From Flavobacterium sp. SUN052 (GTDB lineage Bacteria; Bacteroidota; Bacteroidia; Flavobacteriales; Flavobacteriaceae), in the NCBI RefSeq assembly GCF_028867935.1, contig NZ_JAPQNS010000005.1, forward strand, positions 186,001-250,000: a DNA stretch of 64,000 nucleotides, read 5' to 3'. The notes beneath the pieces are model-generated. The model did no database searches. It saw only the letters and a list, made by a program, of their open reading frames with translations, and was not told where the DNA came from. The position numbers and the translations under genes were made by a program. Shown one piece after another: positions 1-7,293 of the stretch; position 1 is the stretch's first letter, and the number at the start of each line of letters is the position of its first letter.

Positions 1-133
1 TGTTTTTGAATTTTATACAAAAAATTTGCTGTTTTTGGGCTTTTCTTGCAGGAGAGTATGCGCCATATATGAATAGGGCGAATGAACAGAAAACAGCGAT
101 GATAATGAGGTAACCCTTTGATTTACGATTCAT
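1..133 (-). CDS. Partial membrane or secreted protein (N-terminus only)
   Basis: An open frame starts at an ATG at 133 and runs off the left edge of the window, giving 44 codons. The visible product begins MNRKSKGYLIII and continues with a hydrophobic stretch to about residue 24, followed by a basic, glutamine-rich segment. This looks like an uncleaved N-terminal anchor or signal peptide. It is divergent from the zinc-enzyme gene at 222, and the 88 bp between them would carry both promoters. No family can be named from so little sequence. It could be a chance frame, but the charged start followed by a clean hydrophobic core argues for a real gene. Confidence 0.45.
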   Translation of the reverse strand, partial: MNRKSKGYLIIIAVFCSFALFIYGAYSPARKAQKQQIFCIKFKN

Positions 134-221
134 TGTTATGAGTTTTTGTCTTGTGACAAAATTTTGTTCTGTTAAAACTGGCCCTTGCTTCAATAGTTAA
201 ACTATTTCTTTACAAAGTACT

Positions 222-1238
222 ATGTTCGTTCAAAGGTATTTGTTTTTTGGATTTTTGTGCATCATTGGTCCAAATTTTTTTGAAAATTATTTTCCCTCGC
301 AATCACCGTTTTTAGCGAACGAACAGCCCAAGTGGGGTTTTTATGCCCATCAGCAAATCAACCGTTTGGCTGTGTTTACGTTGCCTGCCGAAATGATGCC
401 ATTTTTCAAACGGCACATTGATTACCTGACTGATAATGCGGTAAATCCTGACCGCCGGCGAATGGCGGTGGTAGGGGAGGCCCCCCGGCACTTTATCGAC
501 CTTGATGATTACTCCGACACGTCAGCAGTAACATTGCCACGTTTTTATAAGGATGCTGTCACCCGGTATGGTGAAGACACGCTCGCGGCCCGTGGTATTG
601 TCCCCTGGCATATTCAACTCACCAAGTTCCAGTTAACAGAAGCCTTTCGTACGCGTGATGTGCGCCGAATCCTACGCATTGCCGCTGATCTGGGCCATTA
701 CATTGCTGATGCAAACGTGCCTTTGCATACTACCCGAAACTATAACGGTCAGTTGTCGAACCAGCAGGGTATACACGGCTTCTGGGAGTCACGTTTGCCT
801 GAATTATACAGCGCTCAGTATGACTTTCTAGTTGGCCCGGCCGATTATGTTCAATCACCTCAAAAATCGGCTTGGCGTGCTGTATTCAATGCCCATGCTG
901 CCCTGGATTCGGTGTTTCGGTTTGAGCGGGAGTTAACGGCCGAGATAGGAGACACCCGTAAGTTTGGCTTTGAAGAACGCAATGGAATTACAGCTAAAAC
1001 GTACGCGGAAGATTTTGCCCGGCAGTATAATGAGCGGTTGAAAGGTCAGGTAGAAAGGCAGATGCGGGCTGCAGTCAAAATGGTTGGCGACTTCTGGTAT
1101 ACCTGCTGGGTTGATGCTGGTCAACCAGACATGCGGTTGCTGGCCCGGCAAGAATTAACTGAAGCGGACAAAAACGAAGAAGCCGCTGAGCAGAAGAACT
1201 GGCTCAAGCGGCTTTTCAAGGTTAGGGCAGAAGAATAA
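222..1238 (+). CDS. S1/P1-nuclease / zinc-phospholipase C-like secreted enzyme
   Basis: 338 aa. After a hydrophobic leader of about 30 residues, the chain carries the zinc-ligand pattern of the S1/P1 nuclease and bacterial phospholipase C fold: W38 and H43 in KWGFYAHQQIN, D77 in NPDRRR, H90 and D93 in RHFIDLDDY, H159-x3-D163-x5-H169 in GHYIADANVPLH, and H185-x3-E189 in GIHGFWE. The complete ligand set suggests a three-zinc phosphodiesterase acting outside the inner membrane. Whether the substrate is nucleic acid or phospholipid cannot be told from sequence. The gene stands alone and ends 3 bp from the convergent M23 peptidase gene, with no hairpin between them. Confidence 0.8.
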   Translation: MFVQRYLFFGFLCIIGPNFFENYFPSQSPFLANEQPKWGFYAHQQINRLAVFTLPAEMMPFFKRHIDYLTDNAVNPDRRRMAVVGEAPRHFIDLDDYSDTSAVTLPRFYKDAVTRYGEDTLAARGIVPWHIQLTKFQLTEAFRTRDVRRILRIAADLGHYIADANVPLHTTRNYNGQLSNQQGIHGFWESRLPELYSAQYDFLVGPADYVQSPQKSAWRAVFNAHAALDSVFRFERELTAEIGDTRKFGFEERNGITAKTYAEDFARQYNERLKGQVERQMRAAVKMVGDFWYTCWVDAGQPDMRLLARQELTEADKNEEAAEQKNWLKRLFKVRAEE

Positions 1239-1241
1239 ATA

Positions 1242-2315
1242 CTAGTTCACCCGTAGTTTTTGCCCTGGCCGGATGCGTGTCCGGGAAGACATGTGGTTTT
1301 TACGAGCTAATGTTGACGTTGATAGGCCATAGCGACCAGCAATTGATGACAAGGTTTCGCCATGCCGTACTTTGTGCAGTACTGTCCGCTTGAACTTGGG
1401 TTTGAAACTTAAGTCTTCGGCAGAACCTGAAGAGCGGCCACCCCGTAGATAATCCCATACCTTGCCCGTTAGCAAAAAGTGCTCGGAGGTAACCACGTTT
1501 TCTGGGAACGAATAGATATTGAGTGGGCTAAAGGGGTTGCCTTCGTAGCGGGTTTCGTAGTGCAGGTGAGCGCCGTAGCTTCGGCCAGTGTTACCGCCCA
1601 GACCGATCTGATCACCCGCTTTCACCAACTGCCCCGATTCAACCAACTGTTTCGACATGTGACCATAGAGCGTTTCAAGGCCATTATAGTGCCGTAACAG
1701 CACAAAACGTCCGTAACCGCTGCCATCCCAGCCTACCACGCGAACAATGCCGTCGAAAGCAGCGTAAACAGGATCGCCCGTCTCACAATCGAGGTCGGCT
1801 CCAGTGTGCCAGCGACCCCAGCGATAACCGAAATTGGAGGTAAGCTTGCCTTGCTGAAGCGGTGCCGACCAGAAATGATTAGCCGGTGGATCATACAACT
1901 TAATGTCGATGACCTCGTCGAATTCCAGCGGGTTGATGTTGTATGGATCAATATGGCGGGAGTCCCAAACCTGATAATAGTCGGCCACTTTAACCCATTC
2001 ATCGCCTACCTGAACGGAGTCAATTACTTCAACCACGCTGGTTTCGCCTTGGTCGATCATCATCGTATCCTCGGCCACAACGGGATTGACTTCTTTTTTT
2101 GGCTCAAACTGGCTGTTGAACCGCAGACTTGTTGTTTCCTGTTCGAAAACATCAGCAGCCTTTTTTTCTTCTACGACCGGAAAATTCGGGTTGTAGGTAT
2201 TCTTGGGTTTGATGCGGGTATTTTTAAATAAACCGCGTTCTTGAGCCTGAGCAGTGAAGGTGGTGGCGACGAAGCAGCCAATGGCTGTCAGCCATAAAAG
2301 TCGATTTTTTCCCAT
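1242..2315 (-). CDS. M23-family peptidoglycan endopeptidase with C-terminal LysM
   Basis: 357 aa from the ATG at 2315. An upstream in-frame TTG at 2342 is rejected because only the 2315 start puts a normal signal peptide (MGKNRLLWLTAIGCF, ending TAQAQ) at the N-terminus. After an acidic linker comes an M23 lysostaphin-like domain with zinc ligands H170-x3-D174 (HTGAD) and H250-L-H252 (HLHYE). A LysM module follows at about residues 312-357 (VRHGETLSSIAGRYGLS). All zinc ligands are present, so it is probably an active DD-endopeptidase rather than a degenerate EnvC/NlpD-type activator. It would act in the periplasm on the cell wall, held there by LysM. Confidence 0.88.
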   Translation of the reverse strand: MGKNRLLWLTAIGCFVATTFTAQAQERGLFKNTRIKPKNTYNPNFPVVEEKKAADVFEQETTSLRFNSQFEPKKEVNPVVAEDTMMIDQGETSVVEVIDSVQVGDEWVKVADYYQVWDSRHIDPYNINPLEFDEVIDIKLYDPPANHFWSAPLQQGKLTSNFGYRWGRWHTGADLDCETGDPVYAAFDGIVRVVGWDGSGYGRFVLLRHYNGLETLYGHMSKQLVESGQLVKAGDQIGLGGNTGRSYGAHLHYETRYEGNPFSPLNIYSFPENVVTSEHFLLTGKVWDYLRGGRSSGSAEDLSFKPKFKRTVLHKVRHGETLSSIAGRYGLSTSTLARKNHMSSRTRIRPGQKLRVN

Positions 2316-2488
2316 CTGTTCATCAAGTTGGCAAACGGACAATAGTGATCTTCCGAAACAAAACTAATGAACAACAGCAGGCAGTTAGCGTGGATGAAGG
2401 GGCTAGCTGCTCACTGGTAGATTGTTCATGAAGTAATATTCGGCGAGATGACAATGTTGTCTGTTCGCCCGTTTTAAGGTAAGTACTC

Positions 2489-2540
2489 AAAAAAAATTGA
2501 GGGATAGGGGTGATGTCCATAGAAATCACCCCTATCCCTC
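2489..2540 (-). terminator. Rho-independent terminator of trxB
   Basis: A perfect 16-bp stem (2499-2514 pairing with 2525-2540) with a 10-nt loop lies 8 bp past the trxB stop. On the minus strand it is followed by AA and then eight T residues (2496 down to 2489). This is a textbook intrinsic terminator read in the trxB direction. Confidence 0.9.
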
Positions 2541-2547
2541 CGCTCAC

Positions 2548-3516
2548 TTAAACCATCATTTGCTCTTGCATTTCGAGCGTAACCAAATAACGTTCGGCAT
2601 CCAAAGCTGCCATACAACCCGTTCCGGCGGCTGTGATAGCCTGCCGATACACATTGTCTTGCGCATCGCCACAGACGAAAACGCCTGGAACGTTGGTCCG
2701 TGTGCTTCCTTTCTCGGTAAGAATGTATCCATTCTCGTCCATGTCGAGGAAACCTTTAAAAATATCGGTGTTGGGTTTATGACCAATAGCCACAAAGAAA
2801 CCCGTTACATCAAGCGTTCGTTGCTCTCCCGTTACTGCATCACGAACAAGAACACCAGTTACCTCTTCATCGCCAACAACTTCGAGAGTTTCGGTATTCC
2901 ACAGTATTTCGATGTTTTCTTTCGTTTGCACCCGCTGCTGCATAATACGGGAAGCCCGCATCTGATCGCGACGAACGAGCATGTACACCTTGCGGCAAAT
3001 ATTTGAAAGATAGCTTGCTTCTTCGGCGGCTGTATCACCCGCGCCAACGATAGCCACATCCTGATTCCGGAAGAAGAACCCGTCGCAAACGGCGCAGGCT
3101 GACACGCCACGGCCATTCAAGCGCATTTCAGAAGGGAGACCAAGCCATTTGGCTGATGCTCCGGTAGAAACGATAATGCTATCGGCTGTGATTTCGTGTT
3201 TGTCGTCTACAATGGCACGGTGTGGCCGGTCAACGCTGGGATTGGTCGAAAATTCAACGGATGTGACAACTCCATAGCGAATGTCAGATCCAAAACGACG
3301 CGCTTGCGCTTCCAGATCCTGCATCATCTGAGGACCATCAACACCCTGGGGGTAGCCCGGAAAATTGTCAACTTCGGTTGTGATGGTCAACTGGCCACCC
3401 GGCTGGGCACCCTGGTACAAAACGGGCTGCATATTGGCCCGTGCGGCATAAATTGCTGCGGTATATCCGGCAGGGCCGGAGCCTATAATAAGGCACTTTA
3501 CGTGTTCGGGAGTCAT
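2548..3516 (-). CDS. trxB: Thioredoxin-disulfide reductase
   Basis: 322 aa from the ATG at 3516; a GTG two codons upstream is also possible. The FAD-binding GSGPAG motif is at residues 12-17, the redox-active pair is C141-A-V-C144 followed by DG, and an NADPH-binding GAGDTAAEEA motif and a C-terminal FAD motif (FVCGDAQD) are present. The length and layout match low-molecular-weight bacterial TrxB, which passes electrons from NADPH to thioredoxin in the cytoplasm. It is monocistronic, with a strong terminator behind it and a 214-bp spacer in front. Confidence 0.95.
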   Translation of the reverse strand: MTPEHVKCLIIGSGPAGYTAAIYAARANMQPVLYQGAQPGGQLTITTEVDNFPGYPQGVDGPQMMQDLEAQARRFGSDIRYGVVTSVEFSTNPSVDRPHRAIVDDKHEITADSIIVSTGASAKWLGLPSEMRLNGRGVSACAVCDGFFFRNQDVAIVGAGDTAAEEASYLSNICRKVYMLVRRDQMRASRIMQQRVQTKENIEILWNTETLEVVGDEEVTGVLVRDAVTGEQRTLDVTGFFVAIGHKPNTDIFKGFLDMDENGYILTEKGSTRTNVPGVFVCGDAQDNVYRQAITAAGTGCMAALDAERYLVTLEMQEQMMV

Positions 3517-3730
3517 CGTCACTCAGAATGAATGTTGTCAGAATCAGTTAGAACAGCCAGTTTTCGTACAAGTCAACGCTTGTCATAAGCTACTGTTTAC
3601 AAGGACAACAACGGCAAAGTTCAAAAAAATTCCGCCCGAAACCAAGTGAATTGATAGGGAAAACGGTTGATCTTAACCCAGTTTTCATATAATCAGAGAT
3701 GCCAGCCAGTTCGAGCAGATGTCGACTCGC

Positions 3731-5656
3731 CTACAATACTCGCCATTCGATTCGCCGGTTTAACCGACGGTTTTCTTCACTCGTGTTGGGCAGTAAGGGT
3801 TTGGTCTTGCCAAACCCGGTTGCTCGTATCCGGGCGGCCTCAATACCGGCCTCGGTGAGGTAATCAACCACGGTTTGAGCCCGTTTTTTCGATAGCACCA
3901 AGTTGGCATTAGCGTCGCCCTGATCATCGGTATGCCCGGAGATTTCAACGCTTACGGTTGGATTTGTTTTTAAAAACTGGGCGAGTCGGGTTATTTCTGT
4001 TCGCGATTTGCCCACCAGATCATACCGCCCAGACTCAAAAAAGATGTTGTTCAGCGTTTCTTTTCCCGTGTTGCTGATGGGTTCCAACGCCACTGGTAAG
4101 GCAATACCCCGGTTGGTTTCTTTGCTCTTTTGGGCAAAATCGAAGGAAAGACTTTTGAAGAGGTAACCCGGACTGTTGATGTAAAGAGCATATTCGCCTT
4201 CAGTGGGTAAGACAATAGCGTACTGGCCCGTTTGAGCATCCGACGCTACCCGCGAAATGGTTTGATTGGTAGCCAGGTCAATGAGTTCGACGGTGGCAGA
4301 CACCGGTTTCTGACTCTTGCCATTCGTGACTATGCCTTTGAGATAATTCACGGGTTTTACCCGTTCCCGAAGCGATTCCGGCATGTCGAATACATAAATC
4401 CGCGAACGCTGCGAAATGCCATCCTTTTGCTCTTCAAACGAATAATAAGCGCGCTGACCATTGGCCGAGACAAACAGTGATGCCTGATCTTCAGCCGAAT
4501 TAATCGGGTAACCGAGGTTGGTTGGAGTCGACCAGCGTTTGGGGCCAGTGGTGAGTGTACTGTCGCTTACGAATAAGTCATACCCTCCCATGCCGGGGTG
4601 CCCCTCCGATGCAAAAAACAAGGTTTGACCATTCGCATGGATAAACGGTGAAGCTTCGTTGAAGGATGTATTGATGGGGGTTCCGAGGTTAATGGGCTCC
4701 TGCCAGTTACCCTCGGCATCGGCATCAGTGCGCCAAAGATCACGTTTCCCCTGCCCGCCCGGCCGATCCGATACGAAATACAACCGCCTGCCATCAGCTG
4801 ATAGAGCAGGTTGCGATTCATAGTAACGAGTGTTGACGATAGGTCCCAGGTTTTGAGATTCAGACCAGTCATTACCTGTTCGGTGGGTGATGTACAAGTC
4901 GCAACTACCAAAGCCTTTACGCCCCTGACAGGCGGTGAACACAAGCGTTCGCCCATCCGCTGATAAACTGGGTGTCCCTTCGTTATCGGGGGTGTTAATG
5001 TTTGGTGAAAGCGACACCGGCGGCTGCCAGGTTTCACCGTTGAAAGAGGTGATGTAAAGGTCTTCGTCGCCTTCAGGTTTCAGAACAGTGAATACCATTG
5101 TCTGTTCGTCGGCAGTGAGAACCGGAAAATACTGCGATGGGGTTGTTTGTAGGCTCTCCGACAGTGGTTTGGGGGTTACTGCCTGCGGATGCTGCATGGC
5201 ATCCTGCCCAAACTTGGCATTGGTCATCAACTGCTCAATACGCTTTCCCTGCGCCGATTGTGGCGCAAAAAACGTGGCATATTTTTCTAGAAACGGAATA
5301 GCTTCGCCATAACGACCCAGCCGAAGCAGCAAATTACTAAGTGATTGATAAGCAGCCGACGAAGCAGGTGCATCGGGCTGAAGACGAACACCCTCGCGGT
5401 AGGCCAAAAGAGCAGGCTCAACCCGTTTAGTGAACTCGTAGAGCTGGCCTAATTTGAGATGTGCATCCGCAAAATTAGGATCACGCTTAATGGCTTCCTG
5501 CATAAAGGCGATGGCCTCAGTAGCCTTGCGCTCACCAAATAACTTGATCGACTGGTCGTAAAGTTGTTTGGCCTTTGCATCCTGCGCGGAAGAGGGAACA
5601 GTGAGCAGCCAGCAGCCAATAGTAAGCAACCAGCAGCCAACCGTAATCAGCCTCAT
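3731..5656 (-). CDS. PorE-like TPR / beta-propeller / OmpA protein (T9SS-associated)
   Basis: 641 aa. The domain order is signal peptide, TPR region (about 25-120), PD40/WD40-like propeller blades with repeated L(S/T)xDGRTLVF-type motifs (about 165-415), a carboxypeptidase-regulatory-like beta domain (about 430-510), and a C-terminal OmpA peptidoglycan-binding domain (about 530-641) containing SGHTDDQGD and NRRIEWR. This matches the order described for PorE, the Porphyromonas protein linking the T9SS ring to peptidoglycan, so orthology is likely but inferred. The start at 5656 is favoured because it overlaps the queE stop as ATGA and opens a signal peptide; a frame open to 5698 lacks this logic. 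Signal peptide residues repeat with a 7-residue period (VGCWLLT, IGCWLLT) because the DNA is a 7-bp tandem repeat. Confidence 0.8.
   Translation of the reverse strand: MRLITVGCWLLTIGCWLLTVPSSAQDAKAKQLYDQSIKLFGERKATEAIAFMQEAIKRDPNFADAHLKLGQLYEFTKRVEPALLAYREGVRLQPDAPASSAAYQSLSNLLLRLGRYGEAIPFLEKYATFFAPQSAQGKRIEQLMTNAKFGQDAMQHPQAVTPKPLSESLQTTPSQYFPVLTADEQTMVFTVLKPEGDEDLYITSFNGETWQPPVSLSPNINTPDNEGTPSLSADGRTLVFTACQGRKGFGSCDLYITHRTGNDWSESQNLGPIVNTRYYESQPALSADGRRLYFVSDRPGGQGKRDLWRTDADAEGNWQEPINLGTPINTSFNEASPFIHANGQTLFFASEGHPGMGGYDLFVSDSTLTTGPKRWSTPTNLGYPINSAEDQASLFVSANGQRAYYSFEEQKDGISQRSRIYVFDMPESLRERVKPVNYLKGIVTNGKSQKPVSATVELIDLATNQTISRVASDAQTGQYAIVLPTEGEYALYINSPGYLFKSLSFDFAQKSKETNRGIALPVALEPISNTGKETLNNIFFESGRYDLVGKSRTEITRLAQFLKTNPTVSVEISGHTDDQGDANANLVLSKKRAQTVVDYLTEAGIEAARIRATGFGKTKPLLPNTSEENRRLNRRIEWRVL
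5597..5652. repeat. 7-bp-unit tandem repeat inside a signal-peptide coding region
   Basis: Eight degenerate 7-bp units run without interruption, for example AACAGTG (5597), AGCAGCC (5604, 5611, 5632) and AGCAACC (5625). Read on the minus strand in another phase they are TTGGCTG, CTGGTTG, CTTACTA, CTGGCTG and CTCACTG. Several are the same as, or one base from, units at 29418-29519 and 32037-32071. Since 7 is coprime to 3, the array translates with a 7-residue period and forms most of the PorE-like signal peptide. Confidence 0.75.
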
Positions 5657-6288
5657 GGAATATCCATGTACTTGTGTGTTTGCAACGAAACCTGCCATTG
5701 CGGATTATTTTTTACATACTCAACGATAAGCGGAAGCATTTCTTTTGTTCGGCTCCATTCGGTTTGCAGAAACAAACGACAATCGGGGCGGAGGTGCGGC
5801 ACAAATGACTCTGCGAAAGCAAAATCTGACTGGTTGTAAATAATAACTTTCAGTTCGTTGGCTTGCTGATAAATGGCTGGGTTTGGCTTTTTAAACTTCT
5901 TGGGTGAAAAGCAAATCCAGTCCCAACTGCCGGTTACTGCTTCGCACACGCCTGATGTTTCGATATTGGTTTGAAAACCGGCCGTTTGTAAGGCGGCTGT
6001 CAACGTTGTCAAATCGTGCATGAGTGGTTCGCCCCCCGTAATCACAGCCATCCGGCCCAGATATGCTGCCGCTTCACGGACGATGGTATCAATAGTTAAA
6101 CGCGGGTGAGCGTTCACATCCCAGGATTCTTTCACATCGCACCAATGGCATCCAACGTCGCAACCGCCAAGCCGGATAAAATAGGCCGCCTTTCCGCTAT
6201 GAGCCCCTTCGCCCTGAAGCGTGTAGAACGCTTCCATAACGGGTAATGAGCTTGTTGTTACAGTTTGTTGAGTCAGTGTCGTATTCAT
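5653..6288 (-). CDS. queE: 7-carboxy-7-deazaguanine synthase
   Basis: 211 aa from the ATG at 6288; an earlier in-frame start at 6348 would add 20 residues without family resemblance. The radical-SAM cluster motif is C43-x3-C47-x2-C50 (CDVGCHWC), followed by the SAM-binding TGGEPLMH segment. EAFYTLQGEGAHSGKA near the N-terminus is characteristic of QueE. The enzyme converts 6-carboxytetrahydropterin to 7-carboxy-7-deazaguanine in the queuosine/preQ1 pathway. Its stop overlaps the start of the PorE-like gene (ATGA), so the two are translationally coupled although functionally unrelated. No other que genes are in the window. Confidence 0.93.
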   Translation of the reverse strand: MNTTLTQQTVTTSSLPVMEAFYTLQGEGAHSGKAAYFIRLGGCDVGCHWCDVKESWDVNAHPRLTIDTIVREAAAYLGRMAVITGGEPLMHDLTTLTAALQTAGFQTNIETSGVCEAVTGSWDWICFSPKKFKKPNPAIYQQANELKVIIYNQSDFAFAESFVPHLRPDCRLFLQTEWSRTKEMLPLIVEYVKNNPQWQVSLQTHKYMDIP

Positions 6289-6369
6289 AGGGCAAAGATA
6301 CGGATTACGAAAGAGATGACATCTTTCCGAATAAGATCGGGGCGGCACGTGCGGTCATCGCTCAATCTA

Positions 6370-6400
6370 TTGACTTTTCTATTACTCCGCTGTAGCTTTG
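6370..6400 (+). promoter_or_regulatory. Bacteroidota-type promoter for the 6451 lipoprotein gene
   Basis: TTG at 6370-6372 is followed after 20 bp by TAGCTTTG at 6393-6400. This fits the Bacteroidota primary sigma consensus TTG, 19-20 bp, TAnnTTTG. Transcription would begin near 6407, giving a leader of about 44 nt before the ATG at 6451. It is the best consensus match I noticed in the window. Confidence 0.6.
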
Positions 6401-6450
6401 TTTAACGTAAACAACACCTTATTGAAAGCGACTTTCGCCTTTCCAACGCC

Positions 6451-7227
6451 ATGAAAATAAATGTTTTACTGCTGATTTTTGCCTTGTGTCTTGGCGGGTG
6501 TGCCTCTAACCAATCTTACCTGCAACTCACTCCTGTAACAGGCGATGTTGCCCGCATTGAAGGGCGAATGATAACCCGGGCCGAAATGGACAGTGTAGTT
6601 GTGGTGGCGTCGTTTGAGCGGGAAGATATGGAATACCTAGCGATGGATATTGAAATTAAGAATCGCTCGTCCCATATCATAGACTTTGACCCGTCGAACT
6701 TCCGGTATGTGGCGCTGGATGCCAACGAAGACACGCTCCATGACCCTCGCAATCAAACATTGGTTCTGTTCCGAACTGCGGCCAATCCGGCCCTCGAATC
6801 AGAATTGGTTAAGGATAAAGTAGCTAAAGAAACCCGACGGCTAAAAACGGCCAAAGTCATCAATACTGTGTTACTCGTAGCAGCTGTAGCCAGCGATGTT
6901 TCAGCATCGTCGCATCGGCAGAGCCGGGAAAGTTGGGTTCGCAACCGTGTTACTCACGATGGCATGTATAACTTGATTCAGGCCAAGCGCGTAATCGACC
7001 ACGGCGTGTTTGCCGATCGGATGCAACGCTATGATTTTGAGTCGTATCGCTGGCGCGAACTAGCGCTGCGACGGACATACATTCAACCCGGTGAATCGGT
7101 ACGCGGCTTTGTTTATCTGCCCAAAACCATGCAGGCTTCGTTTATCAAAATGCTGTATCCAATTCCCGAAGCTTCTGGCGTAACGCTAACGTTTATGCAA
7201 AGCACGACGAAGCAGAAGCCAAAGTAG
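6451..7227 (+). CDS. Putative lipoprotein of unknown function
   Basis: 258 aa. A signal peptide with lipobox LGGC (C16) predicts a lipid-anchored envelope protein. The mature part contains an immunoglobulin-like stretch (MDIEIKNRSSHIIDFDPSNF) resembling extracellular beta domains that compare related or bound groups, a central helical segment (residues about 125-160) and a final beta-rich part with QPGESVRGFVYLP. I do not recognise a named family. It stands alone between its own promoter and a perfect inverted repeat that probably ends its transcript. Confidence 0.7.
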   Translation: MKINVLLLIFALCLGGCASNQSYLQLTPVTGDVARIEGRMITRAEMDSVVVVASFEREDMEYLAMDIEIKNRSSHIIDFDPSNFRYVALDANEDTLHDPRNQTLVLFRTAANPALESELVKDKVAKETRRLKTAKVINTVLLVAAVASDVSASSHRQSRESWVRNRVTHDGMYNLIQAKRVIDHGVFADRMQRYDFESYRWRELALRRTYIQPGESVRGFVYLPKTMQASFIKMLYPIPEASGVTLTFMQSTTKQKPK

Positions 7228-7238
7228 GAGTCTGTACG

Positions 7239-7287
7239 GTGGATTTATAATCCGCCGTGACACTATGACGGCGGATTATAAATCCAC
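7239..7287. repeat. Perfect 20-bp inverted repeat, probable bidirectional terminator
   Basis: Arms 7239-7258 and 7268-7287 are perfectly complementary around a 9-nt loop. The element lies between two convergent genes, 11 bp after one stop and 7 bp from the other. A related element at 37541-37617 shares the core GTGGATTT(A/G)TAATCCGC and is also placed between convergent genes. There is no long T run, so termination is inferred from position and stem strength. Confidence 0.75.
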
Positions 7288-7293
7288 AATACC

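Noticed and set aside
2497..3006. 169-codon plus-strand frame over the trxB 3' part and terminator
   Set aside because: It reads through the trxB terminator and the conserved trxB sequence; no start signal or family motif.
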